Origin: Rahnella inusitata | Lineage (GTDB): Bacteria > Pseudomonadota > Gammaproteobacteria > Enterobacterales > Enterobacteriaceae | Length of the DNA stretch: 64,000 nucleotides | Direction: 5' to 3' | Assembly (NCBI RefSeq): GCF_003263515.1 | Contig: NZ_JYDE01000015.1 | Span: forward strand, 1 to 64,000 | In this document: piece after piece, positions 16,772 through 27,664 of the stretch | Position numbering within the stretch: position 1 is the stretch's first letter | Layout of the letters: every line of letters begins with the position of its first letter | Program-made: the position numbers and the translations under genes | Notes under the pieces: generated by a model | Told to the model about the DNA's origin: nothing | What the model saw: the letters and a program-made list of their open reading frames with translations, nothing else | The model's database searches: none

Positions 16772-16870
16772 TGCTCAAAATTCACGCCAATGTCATAAAT
16801 TTGAGATATTTTATCGGATTGCGCGCAAATAAATCGCGTCTCAGGATTCACATCTGGCTGATCACAAATA

Positions 16871-16909
16871 AAAAATCCCGGCGTCTGAAATTCAGAAACC
16901 GGGATTTTT
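16871..16909 (-). terminator. Rho-independent terminator of pqiC operon
   Basis: AAAAATCCCGG ... CCGGGATTTTT with an inner TCTGAA / TTCAGA arm forms a long two-part hairpin. A- and T-tracts flank it on both sides. It lies 37 bases after the pqiC stop on the minus strand and separates pqiABC from rmf. Confidence 0.9.
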
Positions 16910-16946
16910 ATAATTTAGCTTAAATAAAATTAAGCTTAAAAGTTTT

Positions 16947-17516
16947 TTATCTGACCTGTGCGGCTATCTGGCTTGCTTCATGCTGCCATCCGGTCGCCAG
17001 GGTTCTGACCAGAGCGTCATACCCGTCTTCACCCTGTTTCATATTCAGTGCAAAATCACGCTGAACGGTCTGCCCCTGACGAGTCAGCGTCCAGCTACCA
17101 CTTACCACGACGATGCCATCATATCGGCCGTGGAAACCAGTGACGTTCACATTCAGCACATCCTGATCGTCAGAACTGGCTGGCTGACCTGAAACCAGAT
17201 AGCCGGGCAAATCCCGGCGCAGATAAGTCACCAGTGATTGCTGAAGCTGCTGATCCAGCGGGCTTGCCCACAGGTTATTTTGCGTCAGCGTGTATTGCAC
17301 ATCATTAGTCTGATACACCAGCCCCGAACCTGCCAGATAATCAGCCACGCTCACGTGCTCAACCCACAGCTTACGCTGCTCGACCATGCCGGATGACAAC
17401 ACGTTGCCCTCTGCCGGTGCGCTGCTCAGCACAGGCAACTGATAGTAGGTTTTCTGGTCACTGCTGCTACAGGCAGTCAGGAATAATGCAAAGACGACGG
17501 GTATCCATTTTTTCAT
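16947..17516 (-). CDS. pqiC: Outer-membrane lipoprotein PqiC
   Basis: A 189-residue DUF330 lipoprotein. The signal peptide ends in a lipobox (LTAC, lipidated Cys about residue 16) followed by SSSDQ. The next residue is not Asp, which agrees with outer-membrane sorting. It partners PqiA and PqiB in lipid trafficking across the envelope. Its start codon overlaps the pqiB stop by one base (TAATG), so the two are translationally coupled. Confidence 0.93.
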   Translation of the reverse strand: MKKWIPVVFALFLTACSSSDQKTYYQLPVLSSAPAEGNVLSSGMVEQRKLWVEHVSVADYLAGSGLVYQTNDVQYTLTQNNLWASPLDQQLQQSLVTYLRRDLPGYLVSGQPASSDDQDVLNVNVTGFHGRYDGIVVVSGSWTLTRQGQTVQRDFALNMKQGEDGYDALVRTLATGWQHEASQIAAQVR

Positions 17517-19168
17517 TATTTGGCCTTCTTCGGCTGAGGATCATCTTGCCCTGGGGCGGCGAAAATCAGAGCGTTACTTTTCTGGTTCAGCGTTTTAAGC
17601 ACCGGCTGAAGCTCGCGCAAGGTCTTATCAAGACTTTGCATATCGCCCACCAGATTGCCGTACGCAGGTGAACCCGGCTGGAAACCTTTAAGGCTGCGGT
17701 TAAGCTGGATCAGCGTCTGCTGCATATCCTGAGGTAGCGCCTTAATCTCTTTGCTGCTGACAATCGCATTCAGAGACTCGATGGTTTTCTGCGTGGATTT
17801 CATCGTTCTCTGACTTTCGGCCAGTGTACTGGTGGCTTCACGCAGCATAGGTTCGATCGGCAGATTGTTGATTTTATCCAGCGTGGTCATCAGTTTTTGC
17901 TGGATCTGCGCGAATCCACCACTCACGGTCGGCAGCAGTTTATGTCCGGCAACTTCCAGCGGCCCTTTCCACGGTTTTTCATTCGGATAGAAATCCAGAT
18001 CGACATACATCGAACCTGTCAGCAAGTTGGCTGATTTCATCGAGGCACGCAGTCCCTGCGAGATACCATCACGAATATGATCGGCAATGTTGAAATCGCT
18101 GCCGAGCAACTGCGCAAAACGATCCGGTTCAATGCGGATCAGAACAGGAATACGATAGTCGTTCGCAATTTGCTGTTTCAGCGCATTGATCGGGAAAGGT
18201 ACTTCTGAAACCGTACCGAGCCTGATGCCGCGGAATTCGACCGGTGCCCCCGGTTGCAGGCCGCGAATAGAATCAGAGAAGAACATCACGTAATCCATGT
18301 GGCGGGTATACAGCGATTCCTGAATACTTTTCTGATCGTCAAACAGCTGGTAGTTATCGCCGTTTTTCGCTTCCTGGCCCTGCGTCCAGCCATTAGGAAT
18401 ATCAAAACTGACGCCACCGCTAAACAACGTGGTCAGCGAACCCATTTCTACACGCATACCGGCGGCTGACATGTCAAAGTTCACGCCGCTGTCTTTCCAG
18501 AAGCGAACATTGTCAGATACCAGCGTGTCGTACGGCGCGCGGATGAACAGCTGATATTTGATATTACGGGCTTTCGGATCAAAGTGGCTGGTTTCAACCG
18601 TACCTACCTGGAAACCACGGAACAGCACAGGGTCACCGGGGCTAAGCTGACCAGAGCGTTCACTCTCGAGAACCACGCGGATACCTTTAGCATCCGGCGA
18701 GGCCAGCGGCGGAGAATCATCAAGTTTATATTCTGATTTTTCGCCGCCTTTATTGCCCGGTTGTAGCTGGATATACGCCCCGGACAACAATGTGCCCAGA
18801 CCGGAAATACCTTCGCGGCCGATTTGCGGTTTCACCACCCAGAACACCGAATCATCACGCAGCATTTTTTCCATACCGGTGTTCAGACGCGCCTTGATGA
18901 TCACCTGCTGCAGGTTCTCGCTCAACGTCACGGACTCTACTTTACCCACATCGACGTTTCGGCTTTTGATGGTGGTTTTCCCGCCCTCAATCCCTTCCGC
19001 CGTCGTGGTGATCAGAGTGACTTCCGGTCCCTGATGGCTGTAGTGGTAAAACAGGATCCATGCCCCGATCAGCGCAGTGACAATCGGAACAATCCACACT
19101 GGTGACCAGCGTTTAATCTTTTCTACTTTGGCAGTTCCGTCATGCTCTGCCATATTATTTCCTGCCAT
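17516..19168 (-). CDS. pqiB: MCE-domain intermembrane transport protein PqiB
   Basis: A 550-residue protein, close to the 546 of E. coli PqiB. It has one N-terminal transmembrane helix (about 24-45, VWIVPIVTALIGAWILFY), three MCE domains (about 50-140, 165-260 and 290-395), and a C-terminal helical region (about 430-540) that forms the needle in the hexamer. The ATG at 19168 has an AAGGAG site seven bases upstream and overlaps pqiA by 14 bases. It is a paraquat-inducible, SoxRS-linked gene in E. coli; no SoxS site was recognised here. Confidence 0.96.
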   Translation of the reverse strand: MAGNNMAEHDGTAKVEKIKRWSPVWIVPIVTALIGAWILFYHYSHQGPEVTLITTTAEGIEGGKTTIKSRNVDVGKVESVTLSENLQQVIIKARLNTGMEKMLRDDSVFWVVKPQIGREGISGLGTLLSGAYIQLQPGNKGGEKSEYKLDDSPPLASPDAKGIRVVLESERSGQLSPGDPVLFRGFQVGTVETSHFDPKARNIKYQLFIRAPYDTLVSDNVRFWKDSGVNFDMSAAGMRVEMGSLTTLFSGGVSFDIPNGWTQGQEAKNGDNYQLFDDQKSIQESLYTRHMDYVMFFSDSIRGLQPGAPVEFRGIRLGTVSEVPFPINALKQQIANDYRIPVLIRIEPDRFAQLLGSDFNIADHIRDGISQGLRASMKSANLLTGSMYVDLDFYPNEKPWKGPLEVAGHKLLPTVSGGFAQIQQKLMTTLDKINNLPIEPMLREATSTLAESQRTMKSTQKTIESLNAIVSSKEIKALPQDMQQTLIQLNRSLKGFQPGSPAYGNLVGDMQSLDKTLRELQPVLKTLNQKSNALIFAAPGQDDPQPKKAK

Positions 19169-20420
19169 CTTGTGGCTCCTTTGTAGACTTCATTCCGGCA
19201 CGATCCCAAATGAGCCTTGGGTCAAACGTCATTGCAGCGAACATAGTGAGGATGACGACGCCAGCAAACAGCAGCGCGCCGATGTCCGGATAAATACTCA
19301 TGAGCTGCCCCATTCTTACCAGCGCAGAAAGTACCGCAATTACAAACACGTCGATCATCGACCAGCGGCCAACAAATTCAACCAGTTCATAAATCACATG
19401 CAACCTTTCACGGTCGATTTCTTTATTGCTGTTTGCGTCCCAGCATAGCCACGCAATAGCAATCATTTTTAAAGTCGGCACCATGATACTGGCGATAAAA
19501 ATCACCATGGCAACCGGGTACGAACCGTCACTCCACAGCAGTACGACACCTGCCATGATCGTCGAAGGCATCGGGGTTCCCAATACCTGCGTGATCATAA
19601 TTGGCAGCAGATTCGCCGGGAGATATAACAAAATTGAAGTGACCAGCAGCGCCATCGTCCATTGCAGGCTGTTCTTACGCCGTGCGTGTCCTTTACTTTT
19701 ACAACGCCCGCACTCGCTCTGATCGACCGGCAAAATCGCCATGCAGCAGTGACAGGAGCGAAGTCCCTGACGCAGACCGCTTTCACCCACGCGAACCGGT
19801 TGCTCCACCGCCGGTGCTGGCTCGATGTGCTGCCATAGCCAGAAACGATCGGTGCACTGGAAGGCCCGCAGTTGCAGTAAACAAAACAGGACATAAGGGA
19901 TGAAACTGGTACCGACTCCCACGTCACCGTAGGCCATCAGTTTCACGAAGCTGACCAGAACGCCGGCGAGAAAAATCTCCACCATGCACCAGCTTTTCAG
20001 CCTGAACATGGTGCGGGCGATACTGACTTTCCAGTGGACGGGAATATTCATCCCCTGATAAAGGATGATGATCGACATCATGCAGATTGCCGGAAGCAGC
20101 TGCACCACGATCATAAACAGTGATGCCATACTGGCGTAATCTTCTGACACCAATACCTGCGGGATCTGCACCAGCGTGACTTCGCTGCTCAGCCCGGCAA
20201 CATTCATGTTTACAAAGGGGAAAAGGTTGGCCAGCACCAGCATAAATAAGGCGCTGATTGCGTAACCGACAGGACGTCTGCGTGGTTCATTCCAGCGGGT
20301 TGTCAGCGTTGTATGACAACGGGGACACACGGCTTTTTGCCCGATATGCAGACCAGGTATTGCCACCAGCATGTCGCATTGGGGGCATAAAATGTGCGGG
20401 CCATGGGCATCAGAACACAC
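19155..20420 (-). CDS. pqiA: Inner-membrane protein PqiA
   Basis: A 421-residue protein with two PqiA domains, each starting with a zinc-ribbon-type cysteine set. The first is CPQCDM ... CPRCHTT (about residues 12-40) and the second CHCCMA ... CGRCKSKG (about 220-245). Each is followed by four transmembrane helices. It is the membrane partner of the PqiB tunnel and is assigned by close similarity to E. coli PqiA. It is the first gene of pqiABC, 81 bases downstream of uup with an intercistronic hairpin between. Confidence 0.95.
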   Translation of the reverse strand: MCSDAHGPHILCPQCDMLVAIPGLHIGQKAVCPRCHTTLTTRWNEPRRRPVGYAISALFMLVLANLFPFVNMNVAGLSSEVTLVQIPQVLVSEDYASMASLFMIVVQLLPAICMMSIIILYQGMNIPVHWKVSIARTMFRLKSWCMVEIFLAGVLVSFVKLMAYGDVGVGTSFIPYVLFCLLQLRAFQCTDRFWLWQHIEPAPAVEQPVRVGESGLRQGLRSCHCCMAILPVDQSECGRCKSKGHARRKNSLQWTMALLVTSILLYLPANLLPIMITQVLGTPMPSTIMAGVVLLWSDGSYPVAMVIFIASIMVPTLKMIAIAWLCWDANSNKEIDRERLHVIYELVEFVGRWSMIDVFVIAVLSALVRMGQLMSIYPDIGALLFAGVVILTMFAAMTFDPRLIWDRAGMKSTKEPQDGRK

Positions 20421-20453
20421 AATCGACTCCTCAATAGCGGAAAGGCCAAAGAT

Positions 20454-20489
20454 ATCGGCAACCGGTTATCCATTAGACCGGTTACCGAT
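20454..20489 (-). other. Intercistronic hairpin between uup and pqiA
   Basis: A 13-bp stem (ATCGGcAACCGGT / ACCGGTTaCCGAT) with a 10-base loop. The single C-A mismatch on the plus strand becomes a U-G pair in minus-strand RNA, so the structure is complete only in the direction the genes are transcribed. There is no proper T-tract. It may be an mRNA processing or stability element, or a weak attenuator, after uup and before pqiA. Confidence 0.6.
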
Positions 20490-20501
20490 AAGCGTACAGT
20501 G

Positions 20502-22406
20502 TTAGCCGTTTTTCTGCGCTTCCAGCGCTTCCCAACGTTCGAACGCCTGCTCTAATTCCTGCTCTGCCGCAGCGAAAGCGGCAAGCACTTGCTGAGTTTC
20601 TTCATGAGGAAGTGTGAAGAAGTTCGCATCGCTCATCTGCTGTTGCAGTGCTTCAATTTTCTCTTCCAGTGTGCTGATTTGCAGAGGCAATTGTTCCAGC
20701 TCACGTTGTTGATTATAGCTGAGCTTGTTCGCCGTGCGTTTGGCCGGTTCTGCTTTAGGTTGTGCAGACGGCTTACTTTCGGTCGGCGCAACCTGACGGA
20801 TTGGCTTCTGGTTACGGCGCTGCTGCTGCGCATCAAAATAGCCGCCCACATAGCTATTGATCACACCGTTGCCTTCGTAAATCCAGCATTCTGTCGCCGA
20901 GTTATCGACGAACTCACGGTCATGGCTCACCAGCATCACGGTGCCCTGATAGCTGTCGATCATCTCTTCCAGCAGCTCCAGCGTTTCCACATCCAGGTCA
21001 TTGGTCGGTTCATCGAGAATCAACAGGTTGCTTGGACGCAGGAACAATTTAGCCAGCAGCAGGCGGTTACGTTCGCCGCCTGACAGCGCTTTCACCGGCG
21101 TCATTGCGCGTTTCGGGTGGAACAGGAAGTCCTGCAGGTAACCCAGCACATGGCGGGAACGACCATTGACCATGACTTCCTGTTTACCTTCGGCAAGGTT
21201 ATCCATCACGGTACGTTCAGGATCAAGTTCGGCACGATGCTGATCGAAGTAAGCCACTTCCAGCTTGGTACCGCAGTGAACGCGGCCGCTGTCGGCCTGA
21301 ATCTGACTTAACATCAGTTTGAGCAACGTGGTTTTACCACAGCCGTTCGGACCTACCAGCGCAATTTTATCACCGCGCATGACTTGTGCAGAGAAGTGGC
21401 TTACCAGCTGCTTACCGGCAATCGCGTAGCTGACATCTTCCATTTCGAAGACAATCTTGCCGGACGTTGAGGCTTCAACAACCTGCATTTTGGCGGTGCC
21501 CATCACTTCACGACGGTCTGAACGCTCTTTACGCAACGCTTTCAGAGCACGAACGCGGCCTTCATTACGGGTACGACGCGCTTTAATGCCCTGACGGATC
21601 CAGACTTCTTCCTGCGCCAGTTTCTTGTCGAATTCAGCATTTTGCAGTTCTTCAACACGCAACGCTTCTTCTTTCGCCAGCAGGTAAGCTTCGTAGTTGC
21701 CGGGATAGGACACCAGTTTACCGCGATCGAGATCGACAATCCGGGTCGCCATATTGCGGATGAAAGAACGGTCATGGGAAATGAAGATGATGCTGCCCTG
21801 AAACTCTTTCAGGAAGTCTTCCAGCCACGCGATACTCTCGATGTCCAGGTGGTTGGTCGGTTCGTCGAGCAACAAGATTTGCGGCGCGCTGACCAGTGCA
21901 CGGCCCAGCGCAGCTTTACGCAGCCAGCCGCCGGACAGAGATTTCAATTCGGTATCCGCATCCAGCCCCAGTTTCAACAGCACTTCGTTGATCCGGCTGT
22001 CGAGCTGCCAAAGGCCCTGATGATCGAGGATCTCCATCACCTGCGCCAGTTTGTTCATGTTCTTTTCGCTCGGGTCAGTTTCGACCAGATGCGAAATGGC
22101 GTGATAGGCCTTCAGATGCTCAGCCTGCTCAAATACGCCTTCAGAGACGAAATCAAACACGGTACCGGCAACGTTACGTGGCGGATCCTGTTGCAGACGC
22201 GCCACAATCAGATCCTGTTCGTACACGATGCGCCCGTCATCGAGCGGCACTTCGCGGTTCAGAATTTTCATCAGCGTCGATTTACCGGCGCCGTTACGGC
22301 CAACAAGGCAAACGCGCTCGTTTGGCTCAATGTGCAATTCGGTGTTATCCAACAGCGGCGAGTCACTGAATGACAGCCAGGCACCTGACATACTAATTAA
22401 CGACAT
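20502..22406 (-). CDS. uup: ABC-F ATPase Uup
   Basis: A 634-residue ABC-F protein with two ABC modules. The first has GRNGAGKST (about residues 36-44), LSGGWLRKA and LLLDEPTNHLD. The second has GPNGCGKTT (about 352), LSGGERNRL and LILDEPTNDLD. A charged C-terminal coiled-coil DNA-binding domain (about 560-634) completes it. It is soluble, with no membrane segments. In E. coli it affects precise excision of transposons and ribosome or fork processing. It starts 5 bases after the rlmKL stop, so it is cotranscribed. Confidence 0.97.
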   Translation of the reverse strand: MSLISMSGAWLSFSDSPLLDNTELHIEPNERVCLVGRNGAGKSTLMKILNREVPLDDGRIVYEQDLIVARLQQDPPRNVAGTVFDFVSEGVFEQAEHLKAYHAISHLVETDPSEKNMNKLAQVMEILDHQGLWQLDSRINEVLLKLGLDADTELKSLSGGWLRKAALGRALVSAPQILLLDEPTNHLDIESIAWLEDFLKEFQGSIIFISHDRSFIRNMATRIVDLDRGKLVSYPGNYEAYLLAKEEALRVEELQNAEFDKKLAQEEVWIRQGIKARRTRNEGRVRALKALRKERSDRREVMGTAKMQVVEASTSGKIVFEMEDVSYAIAGKQLVSHFSAQVMRGDKIALVGPNGCGKTTLLKLMLSQIQADSGRVHCGTKLEVAYFDQHRAELDPERTVMDNLAEGKQEVMVNGRSRHVLGYLQDFLFHPKRAMTPVKALSGGERNRLLLAKLFLRPSNLLILDEPTNDLDVETLELLEEMIDSYQGTVMLVSHDREFVDNSATECWIYEGNGVINSYVGGYFDAQQQRRNQKPIRQVAPTESKPSAQPKAEPAKRTANKLSYNQQRELEQLPLQISTLEEKIEALQQQMSDANFFTLPHEETQQVLAAFAAAEQELEQAFERWEALEAQKNG

Positions 22407-22411
22407 AAACT

Positions 22412-24532
22412 TTATTTTTCCTCGCCAGCATGGGACAGCAGCCAGCAGTTATGAATTTGACGATTACGGGCGAAATCCTGTGACAGGGTTTGGCTGGTGA
22501 TTTCTTTCGCGCTCAGACCCAGCTTGCTCAGTCCGTCGAGATCCATCTGGAAACCGCGCTTATTGTTGGAGAACATGATGGTACCGTTGCGACGCAGGAT
22601 ACGCTTCAGATCTTTCATTAATGAAAGATGATCGCGCTGAACGTCGAAACTTTCGGCCATGCGTTTGGAGTTAGAGAACGTCGGTGGATCGATAAAGATC
22701 ACGTCAAACTGTTCGTCGCACATGCCGAGGTAAGACAGGCAATCCGCCTGAATCAGGCGATGCTGACGACCGGTCAGGCCGTTAACGCGCAAGTTTTTCT
22801 CCGCCCACTCCAGATAAGTACGGGACATATCTACGGTGGTAGTGCTGCGTGCGCCGCCCAGACCTGCATGGACACTGGCGGTGCCGGTGTAAGCAAACAG
22901 GTTAAGGAAGTCTTTACCGTTACTCATCTCGCCCAGCATTTTACGCGCGATGCGGTGATCGAGGAATAAACCGGTATCGAGATAATCGGTCAGGTTCACC
23001 CAAAGCTTGGCATTAAACTCTTCAACCAGCTGGAATTCACCTTTCTGCGCCAATTTTTCGTACTGGTTGGTGCCCTTCTGACGTTCGCGAGTTTTCAACA
23101 CCAGCTGGCTGGATGAAACATCCAGCACGGAGAGCGTAGCATTTATCACGTCGAACAGACGCTGACGGGCTTTTTGCGCATCAACCGTTTTTGGCGGTGC
23201 GTATTCCTGAACCACGACTTTGCTGCCATAGCGATCGACGGCCACGTTGTAATCCGGCAAATCGGCGTCATACAGGCGATAACATTCGATCCCCTGCTGT
23301 TTGGCCCATTTTTCCAGTTTTTTGACGTTCTTGCGCAGACGGTTGGCGTAATCTTCGGCCATTTGCACGCCCGCAGCGCCGGTCGGATTTTCCGACAGCT
23401 GATAGTTTTTCTGCACGCATTCCAGCGGGCCATTTTTCGCTTTGAACTGGCGGTCGGCGCGCAATTGCACGCAGCTCAGCAATTCAGGCGATGCGCTGAA
23501 TAGAGACAGCTGCCAGCCGCCGAACTGCATCTTCATGATGCGGCCCAGCTGGTTATGCAGCGCAATCAGCGCCGGTTCACTTTCCAGACGCTCGCCGTAT
23601 GGCGGGTTGCTGATGACGGTGCCGGTCGGGCCTTCAGGTAACGGATTCACCAGTTTACCGACTTCAGCGGCTTCGAAACTGATCAACTCTGAAACACCCG
23701 CACGACGGGCGTTGGAGCGCGCCATCTCGATCACACGACTGTCGATATCAGAGCCAAAGAAACGCGAGGTGGTTTCCTGCACGGCGCGGCGGGTGCGTAC
23801 CTGCGCTTCCGTTGTCAGTTCACGCCACAGTTCGGTATCAAATTTATTCCAGCCGGTGAAACCCCAGTGCGGGCGATGCAAGCCCGGCGCGCGATCGGCA
23901 GCGATCATGGCCGCTTCGATAAGCAAAGTACCGGAACCACACATCGGATCCAGCATCGGTGTGCCCGACTGCCAGCCGGAACGCATCACGATCGCGGCTG
24001 CGAGGTTTTCTTTCAGCGGTGCCTGTCCGGCCAGATCACGGTAGCCGCGCTGATGCAGGCCTTCACCGCTCAGATCCAGCGCCACGCTGGCGGTGTCACG
24101 TTGCAGGAAGACGTTAACGCGGATGTCAGGCAACTGCTTCGCGACGTTAGGACGTTCGTCCATTTTGCGGGTAAAGCTGTCAACGATGGCATCTTTGACT
24201 TTCAGTGCACCGTACTGACTGTTGCGAATTTCGTCGTTCAGGCCGCTGAAATGGACCGCGAAGGTTTTATCGACGCTGAAAATTTCCGGCCAGTCGATCG
24301 CCATCACGCCCATATACAGGTCTAAGTCACTGTGGACTTTGAATTCGTTCAGAGGCAGAAGGATGCGCGAAGCCAGACGGCTCCACAGCAAGCTTTTATA
24401 CATCAGGCGATCGTCACCTTCAAAATGCACCCCTCCCTGCACAACTTTGCAGGCTTGCGCACCCAGCGTTTCCAGTTCGCTTTTTAACAGTTCTTCCAGT
24501 CCACGCGCCGTGCTGGCAAACAAAGAGTTCAT
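22412..24532 (-). CDS. rlmL: Bifunctional 23S rRNA methyltransferase RlmKL
   Basis: A 706-residue fusion. It has an N-terminal THUMP domain (about 45-155), the RlmL m2G2445 methyltransferase (about 160-390, with [13 protein letters not shown] and the catalytic SNPPYGERL), and the C-terminal RlmK m7G2069 methyltransferase (about 450-700, with [13 protein letters not shown] and [12 protein letters not shown]). The fusion form is typical of gamma-proteobacteria. It is first in a minus-strand operon with uup and pqiABC. It is divergent from ycbX. Confidence 0.97.
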   Translation of the reverse strand: MNSLFASTARGLEELLKSELETLGAQACKVVQGGVHFEGDDRLMYKSLLWSRLASRILLPLNEFKVHSDLDLYMGVMAIDWPEIFSVDKTFAVHFSGLNDEIRNSQYGALKVKDAIVDSFTRKMDERPNVAKQLPDIRVNVFLQRDTASVALDLSGEGLHQRGYRDLAGQAPLKENLAAAIVMRSGWQSGTPMLDPMCGSGTLLIEAAMIAADRAPGLHRPHWGFTGWNKFDTELWRELTTEAQVRTRRAVQETTSRFFGSDIDSRVIEMARSNARRAGVSELISFEAAEVGKLVNPLPEGPTGTVISNPPYGERLESEPALIALHNQLGRIMKMQFGGWQLSLFSASPELLSCVQLRADRQFKAKNGPLECVQKNYQLSENPTGAAGVQMAEDYANRLRKNVKKLEKWAKQQGIECYRLYDADLPDYNVAVDRYGSKVVVQEYAPPKTVDAQKARQRLFDVINATLSVLDVSSSQLVLKTRERQKGTNQYEKLAQKGEFQLVEEFNAKLWVNLTDYLDTGLFLDHRIARKMLGEMSNGKDFLNLFAYTGTASVHAGLGGARSTTTVDMSRTYLEWAEKNLRVNGLTGRQHRLIQADCLSYLGMCDEQFDVIFIDPPTFSNSKRMAESFDVQRDHLSLMKDLKRILRRNGTIMFSNNKRGFQMDLDGLSKLGLSAKEITSQTLSQDFARNRQIHNCWLLSHAGEEK

Positions 24533-24642
24533 ATCGACATATCACCAAAAATAAAATAGTTGCGCATTATAGCTAATCCCGGGCGCTTGTCATAAAGTCT
24601 CTGGTTCTCTTTTAGGATCAAAAATCAGAGAGGCGATATTAA

Positions 24643-25746
24643 GTGCCCATTCTTTCACGTTTATTTGTTCACCCGATAAAATCCATGCGCGGCCTGCAAG
24701 TTTCACATGCGCTGGTCACGGCGACGGGTCTGGCGTTTGACCGCCAGTTTATGCTGACGGATCCTCAGGGCATGTTTATTACTGCCCGGCAGTATCCGAA
24801 TCTGGTGTTGTTCACCCCGGTTCTGTTACCCGATGGCCTGATGATTGCCGCACCAGAAGGCGACAGCATCAGTGTCAAATTCGCTGAATTCAATGGTCAG
24901 AACGCGCCGACAGAAGTCTGGGGCAATCAGTTTACCTCACTCATCGCGCCAGAACCGGTAAATCGCTGGTTAAGTGGTTATTTAAAGCGTGAGGTGCAAC
25001 TGCGCTGGGTCGGTGAAGAACCGACCCGTCGGGTAAAAAAACACCCTGACGTGCCACTGTCGTTTGCCGACGGATTCCCGTATCTGTTGATTAATGAAGC
25101 CTCCATGCTGGATTTACAAGGTCGCTGTCCGGTCGGCGTCAGAACGGAGCAATTTCGCCCGAACATTGTGGTCAGCGGCGCTGAGGCTTATGCCGAAGAT
25201 ACCTGGCAGACGATCCGGATCGGCGAGGTTATTTTTGATCTGGTCAAACCCTGTAGTCGCTGTATTTTCACGACGGTCAGCATTGAGAAGGGGCGCAAGC
25301 ATCCCGGCGGTGAACCGCTGAAAACGCTGCAAAGTTACCGTACGGCCAGCGATGGCGATGTTGATTTCGGTCAGAACATGATTGCCCGTAATACCGGCGT
25401 GATACGCGCAGGCGATAACGTGGAGGTGCTGGCCACCAGACCACCCCGCCCTTATGGCGCCGGTGACGTGGTAGAAAGCATTGAAGCACCTAAAGGCAGC
25501 GCACAGGCTCTGACAATTAATTATCAGGGCACAGAATTTACCGGCAACAATCAGCAGATTTTACTTGAACAGCTTGAGTTACAGGGGTTACGCATCCCTT
25601 ATTCCTGCCGGGCGGGAATTTGTGGAGCCTGTAAAATGACGCTACAAAACGGGCAGGTTTCGCCGCTCAAAGAAAGCGCAGTGGGAAAAGACGGGACGAT
25701 TTTGGCATGCAGCTGTATTCCGGCATCAGACATCGTGCTCGGCTAG
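24643..25746 (+). CDS. ycbX: MOSC / 2Fe-2S protein YcbX
   Basis: A 367-residue protein with an N-terminal MOSC beta-barrel (about 1-110), a MOSC molybdenum-cofactor domain (about 110-265, with the conserved Cys in [11 protein letters not shown]), and a C-terminal ferredoxin domain (about 285-365) whose ligands are visible in [12 protein letters not shown] and ACSC. In E. coli YcbX reduces N-hydroxylated base analogues such as 6-hydroxylaminopurine. The start is GTG at 24643, chosen by family alignment ([17 protein letters not shown]), preceded by an AGAGAGG ribosome site. Confidence 0.94.
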   Translation: MPILSRLFVHPIKSMRGLQVSHALVTATGLAFDRQFMLTDPQGMFITARQYPNLVLFTPVLLPDGLMIAAPEGDSISVKFAEFNGQNAPTEVWGNQFTSLIAPEPVNRWLSGYLKREVQLRWVGEEPTRRVKKHPDVPLSFADGFPYLLINEASMLDLQGRCPVGVRTEQFRPNIVVSGAEAYAEDTWQTIRIGEVIFDLVKPCSRCIFTTVSIEKGRKHPGGEPLKTLQSYRTASDGDVDFGQNMIARNTGVIRAGDNVEVLATRPPRPYGAGDVVESIEAPKGSAQALTINYQGTEFTGNNQQILLEQLELQGLRIPYSCRAGICGACKMTLQNGQVSPLKESAVGKDGTILACSCIPASDIVLG

Positions 25747-25814
25747 AATATTTGAAACTGGCAGGAAGGTCAGGCGGCTTTATCAATATTTGATTCAACC
25801 CAAAAGATAAAGGA

Positions 25815-26363
25815 TTAAACCGCCTGATCGTACAGGTCGCGATGGCTGGTGCGGACAACGGCTGGCATCAGACGATCGTGCATAATCTTAATCGCATCAC
25901 CCAGAACCATTCCGCGCCCGGCCACAGTCAGCCTTTCCTGCGCCAGCAGGCACAGGCTGGCATTGTCACCGGATTCCACAATCAGTAATGTGGCCTGCTC
26001 ACCGCTTTCCATCACCTGCACCTGGGCAAGTTGTCCGTTACCTGGCTGGAAAGGATGAACCTGCTGACTGAAATGCCAGCTCTTAGGCATCAGGGGTTTT
26101 AAGAAGCGATAAGCGACTAAGGCATTTAATACTAATTCTGCGCGTTGCTCAGCCCCGAGTTTAATCTGTTTGCATTGCTCTTCGAAATCAAAATATAACG
26201 CGGCGTCATCAACGCAAAATGTCATATCGCCGAACGCGTCAGGCGTTAACATTTTAGCCGGAAAACGGGAACGAAAAATCATGCCATTGGCCAGATCCAG
26301 CATCAGCCGGTCATGTTCAGCATCAAAATACCAACGCCAATTATCATCTGGTTTGATTTTCAT
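25815..26363 (-). CDS. zapC: Cell-division protein ZapC
   Basis: A 182-residue protein. The N-terminus [14 protein letters not shown] and the block [16 protein letters not shown] identify ZapC, an FtsZ-ring-associated bundling protein of Enterobacterales. The start at 26363 matches the family and has an AGGA ribosome site. The ATG at 26396 would add 11 residues with no counterpart. It is convergent with ycbX and located upstream of pyrD, as in E. coli. Confidence 0.94.
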   Translation of the reverse strand: MKIKPDDNWRWYFDAEHDRLMLDLANGMIFRSRFPAKMLTPDAFGDMTFCVDDAALYFDFEEQCKQIKLGAEQRAELVLNALVAYRFLKPLMPKSWHFSQQVHPFQPGNGQLAQVQVMESGEQATLLIVESGDNASLCLLAQERLTVAGRGMVLGDAIKIMHDRLMPAVVRTSHRDLYDQAV

Positions 26364-26550
26364 TTCGTCATCCTGTTCACCCTCAATGCCCGCCAATCTG
26401 ACTTCATTACCTGCTACTCCGTTAAGAATAGAATTTTTTATAATGAAAAGAAATCAGACAAATCCTGAGTCTTAATTAAGGTCAGTGGACAAAATATAGA
26501 CGAGCCGGGTTGATAAATAAACCCCTGACTCGTCCTGAGGATGAAAAAGA

Positions 26551-27561
26551 TTAGATATGGGTAACAATATCTTTGATGAGACGCGGGCCTTTGAAGATAA
26601 ATCCGGAATATATTTGAATTAAAGACGCACCCGCCGCCATTTTTTCGCGCGCTGCGGTTAAAGAATCAATCCCGCCGACGCCAATAATAGGAAGGCGACC
26701 TTGTAATTCATTCGACAACATGCGGATGATTTCTGTACTGCGCAGCTGCACCGGACGTCCGCTGAGGCCACCCACTTGTTCGCAATAATTAAGTCCCTGA
26801 ACAAGTTTGCGATCGAGCGTTGTGTTGGTCGCAATAACGCCATCCATATTATGACGCACCAGACTGTCGGCTATTTGGATCAGTTCTTCTTGTGAAAGAT
26901 CCGGTGCGATCTTCACGGCAACCGGGACATATTTCTGGTGACGCTGCTGAAGTTCAAGCTGCTTATTCTTGATCGACGCCAGTAAATCATCCAGCGCTTC
27001 ACCGTATTGCAGCGAACGTAATCCCGGCGTGTTTGGCGATGAAATATTCACCGCAATATAGCCCGCATGTGGATATACCTTCTCCATACAGGTCAGATAA
27101 TCATCTTTACCTTGCTCAACCGGGGTATCTTTATTCTTACCAATATTAATGCCGATGATACCGCCAAAACGGGATTTCTTGACGTTATTGACCAGATTAT
27201 CGACGCCGTGGTTATTAAAGCCCATGCGGTTAATCAGGCCTTCTGCTTCAACAATACGGAATATACGGGGCTTATCATTTCCGTCCTGCGCACGCGGCGT
27301 AACGGTGCCCACTTCCACAAATCCAAAGCCCATTGCGCCAAACGCATCAATACAGGTGCCGTCTTTATCCAGACCCGCGGCCAGACCTAATGGGTTTTTA
27401 AAAGATAATCCCATGCAGCTGACAGGCTTGGTTGGGACAGACTGGCGGATCAAAAATTCAAGGGGAGTGCCGGAAATGCGGCTCAGCTGACGAAAGGTTA
27501 ACTCGTGGGCGCGCTCTGGATCGAGCTGAAACAGTGCTTTCCTGACAAGAGGGTAATACAT
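26551..27561 (-). CDS. pyrD: Dihydroorotate dehydrogenase, class 2 (quinone)
   Basis: The protein has 336 residues, the E. coli PyrD length. The N-terminal helices (about 1-40) mediate membrane and quinone contact. A TIM barrel binds FMN, with [10 protein letters not shown], the catalytic-loop Ser in [12 protein letters not shown], and IGVGGIDS near the C-terminus. It is the fourth step of UMP synthesis. Upstream lie a PurR-type box and a promoter whose start region is C-rich (ACCGCCCCG), as in the CTP-sensed start-site switching of E. coli pyrD. Confidence 0.97.
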   Translation of the reverse strand: MYYPLVRKALFQLDPERAHELTFRQLSRISGTPLEFLIRQSVPTKPVSCMGLSFKNPLGLAAGLDKDGTCIDAFGAMGFGFVEVGTVTPRAQDGNDKPRIFRIVEAEGLINRMGFNNHGVDNLVNNVKKSRFGGIIGINIGKNKDTPVEQGKDDYLTCMEKVYPHAGYIAVNISSPNTPGLRSLQYGEALDDLLASIKNKQLELQQRHQKYVPVAVKIAPDLSQEELIQIADSLVRHNMDGVIATNTTLDRKLVQGLNYCEQVGGLSGRPVQLRSTEIIRMLSNELQGRLPIIGVGGIDSLTAAREKMAAGASLIQIYSGFIFKGPRLIKDIVTHI

Positions 27562-27598
27562 GGAGACTCCTGGATTCCCGGTGGCTAGACGGGGCGGT

Positions 27599-27627
27599 AT
27601 TATCGACTAACCGTCGGCCAATTGGAA
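27599..27627 (-). promoter_or_regulatory. pyrD promoter candidate
   Basis: On the minus strand: -35 TTCCAA (27627-27622), a 17-base spacer, -10 GATAAT (27604-27599), then a run of C at the expected start. A transcript starting on these C residues begins with CCCCG, which can pair with CGGG just before the ribosome site. This is the arrangement through which CTP levels control pyrD translation in E. coli. The regulatory reading is inferred. Confidence 0.5.
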
Positions 27628-27664
27628 ACGATAACCGGCCATTTGTGGCAATAAATGCGTTTAT

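Noticed and set aside
16840-16870. CRP site in the rmf upstream region (TGTGA ... TGTGA)
   Set aside because: The two half-sites are direct, not inverted repeats, so they do not form a CRP operator.
21642-22373. 243-codon plus-strand ORF
   Set aside because: Antisense to the first ABC module of uup; a shadow of biased codons.
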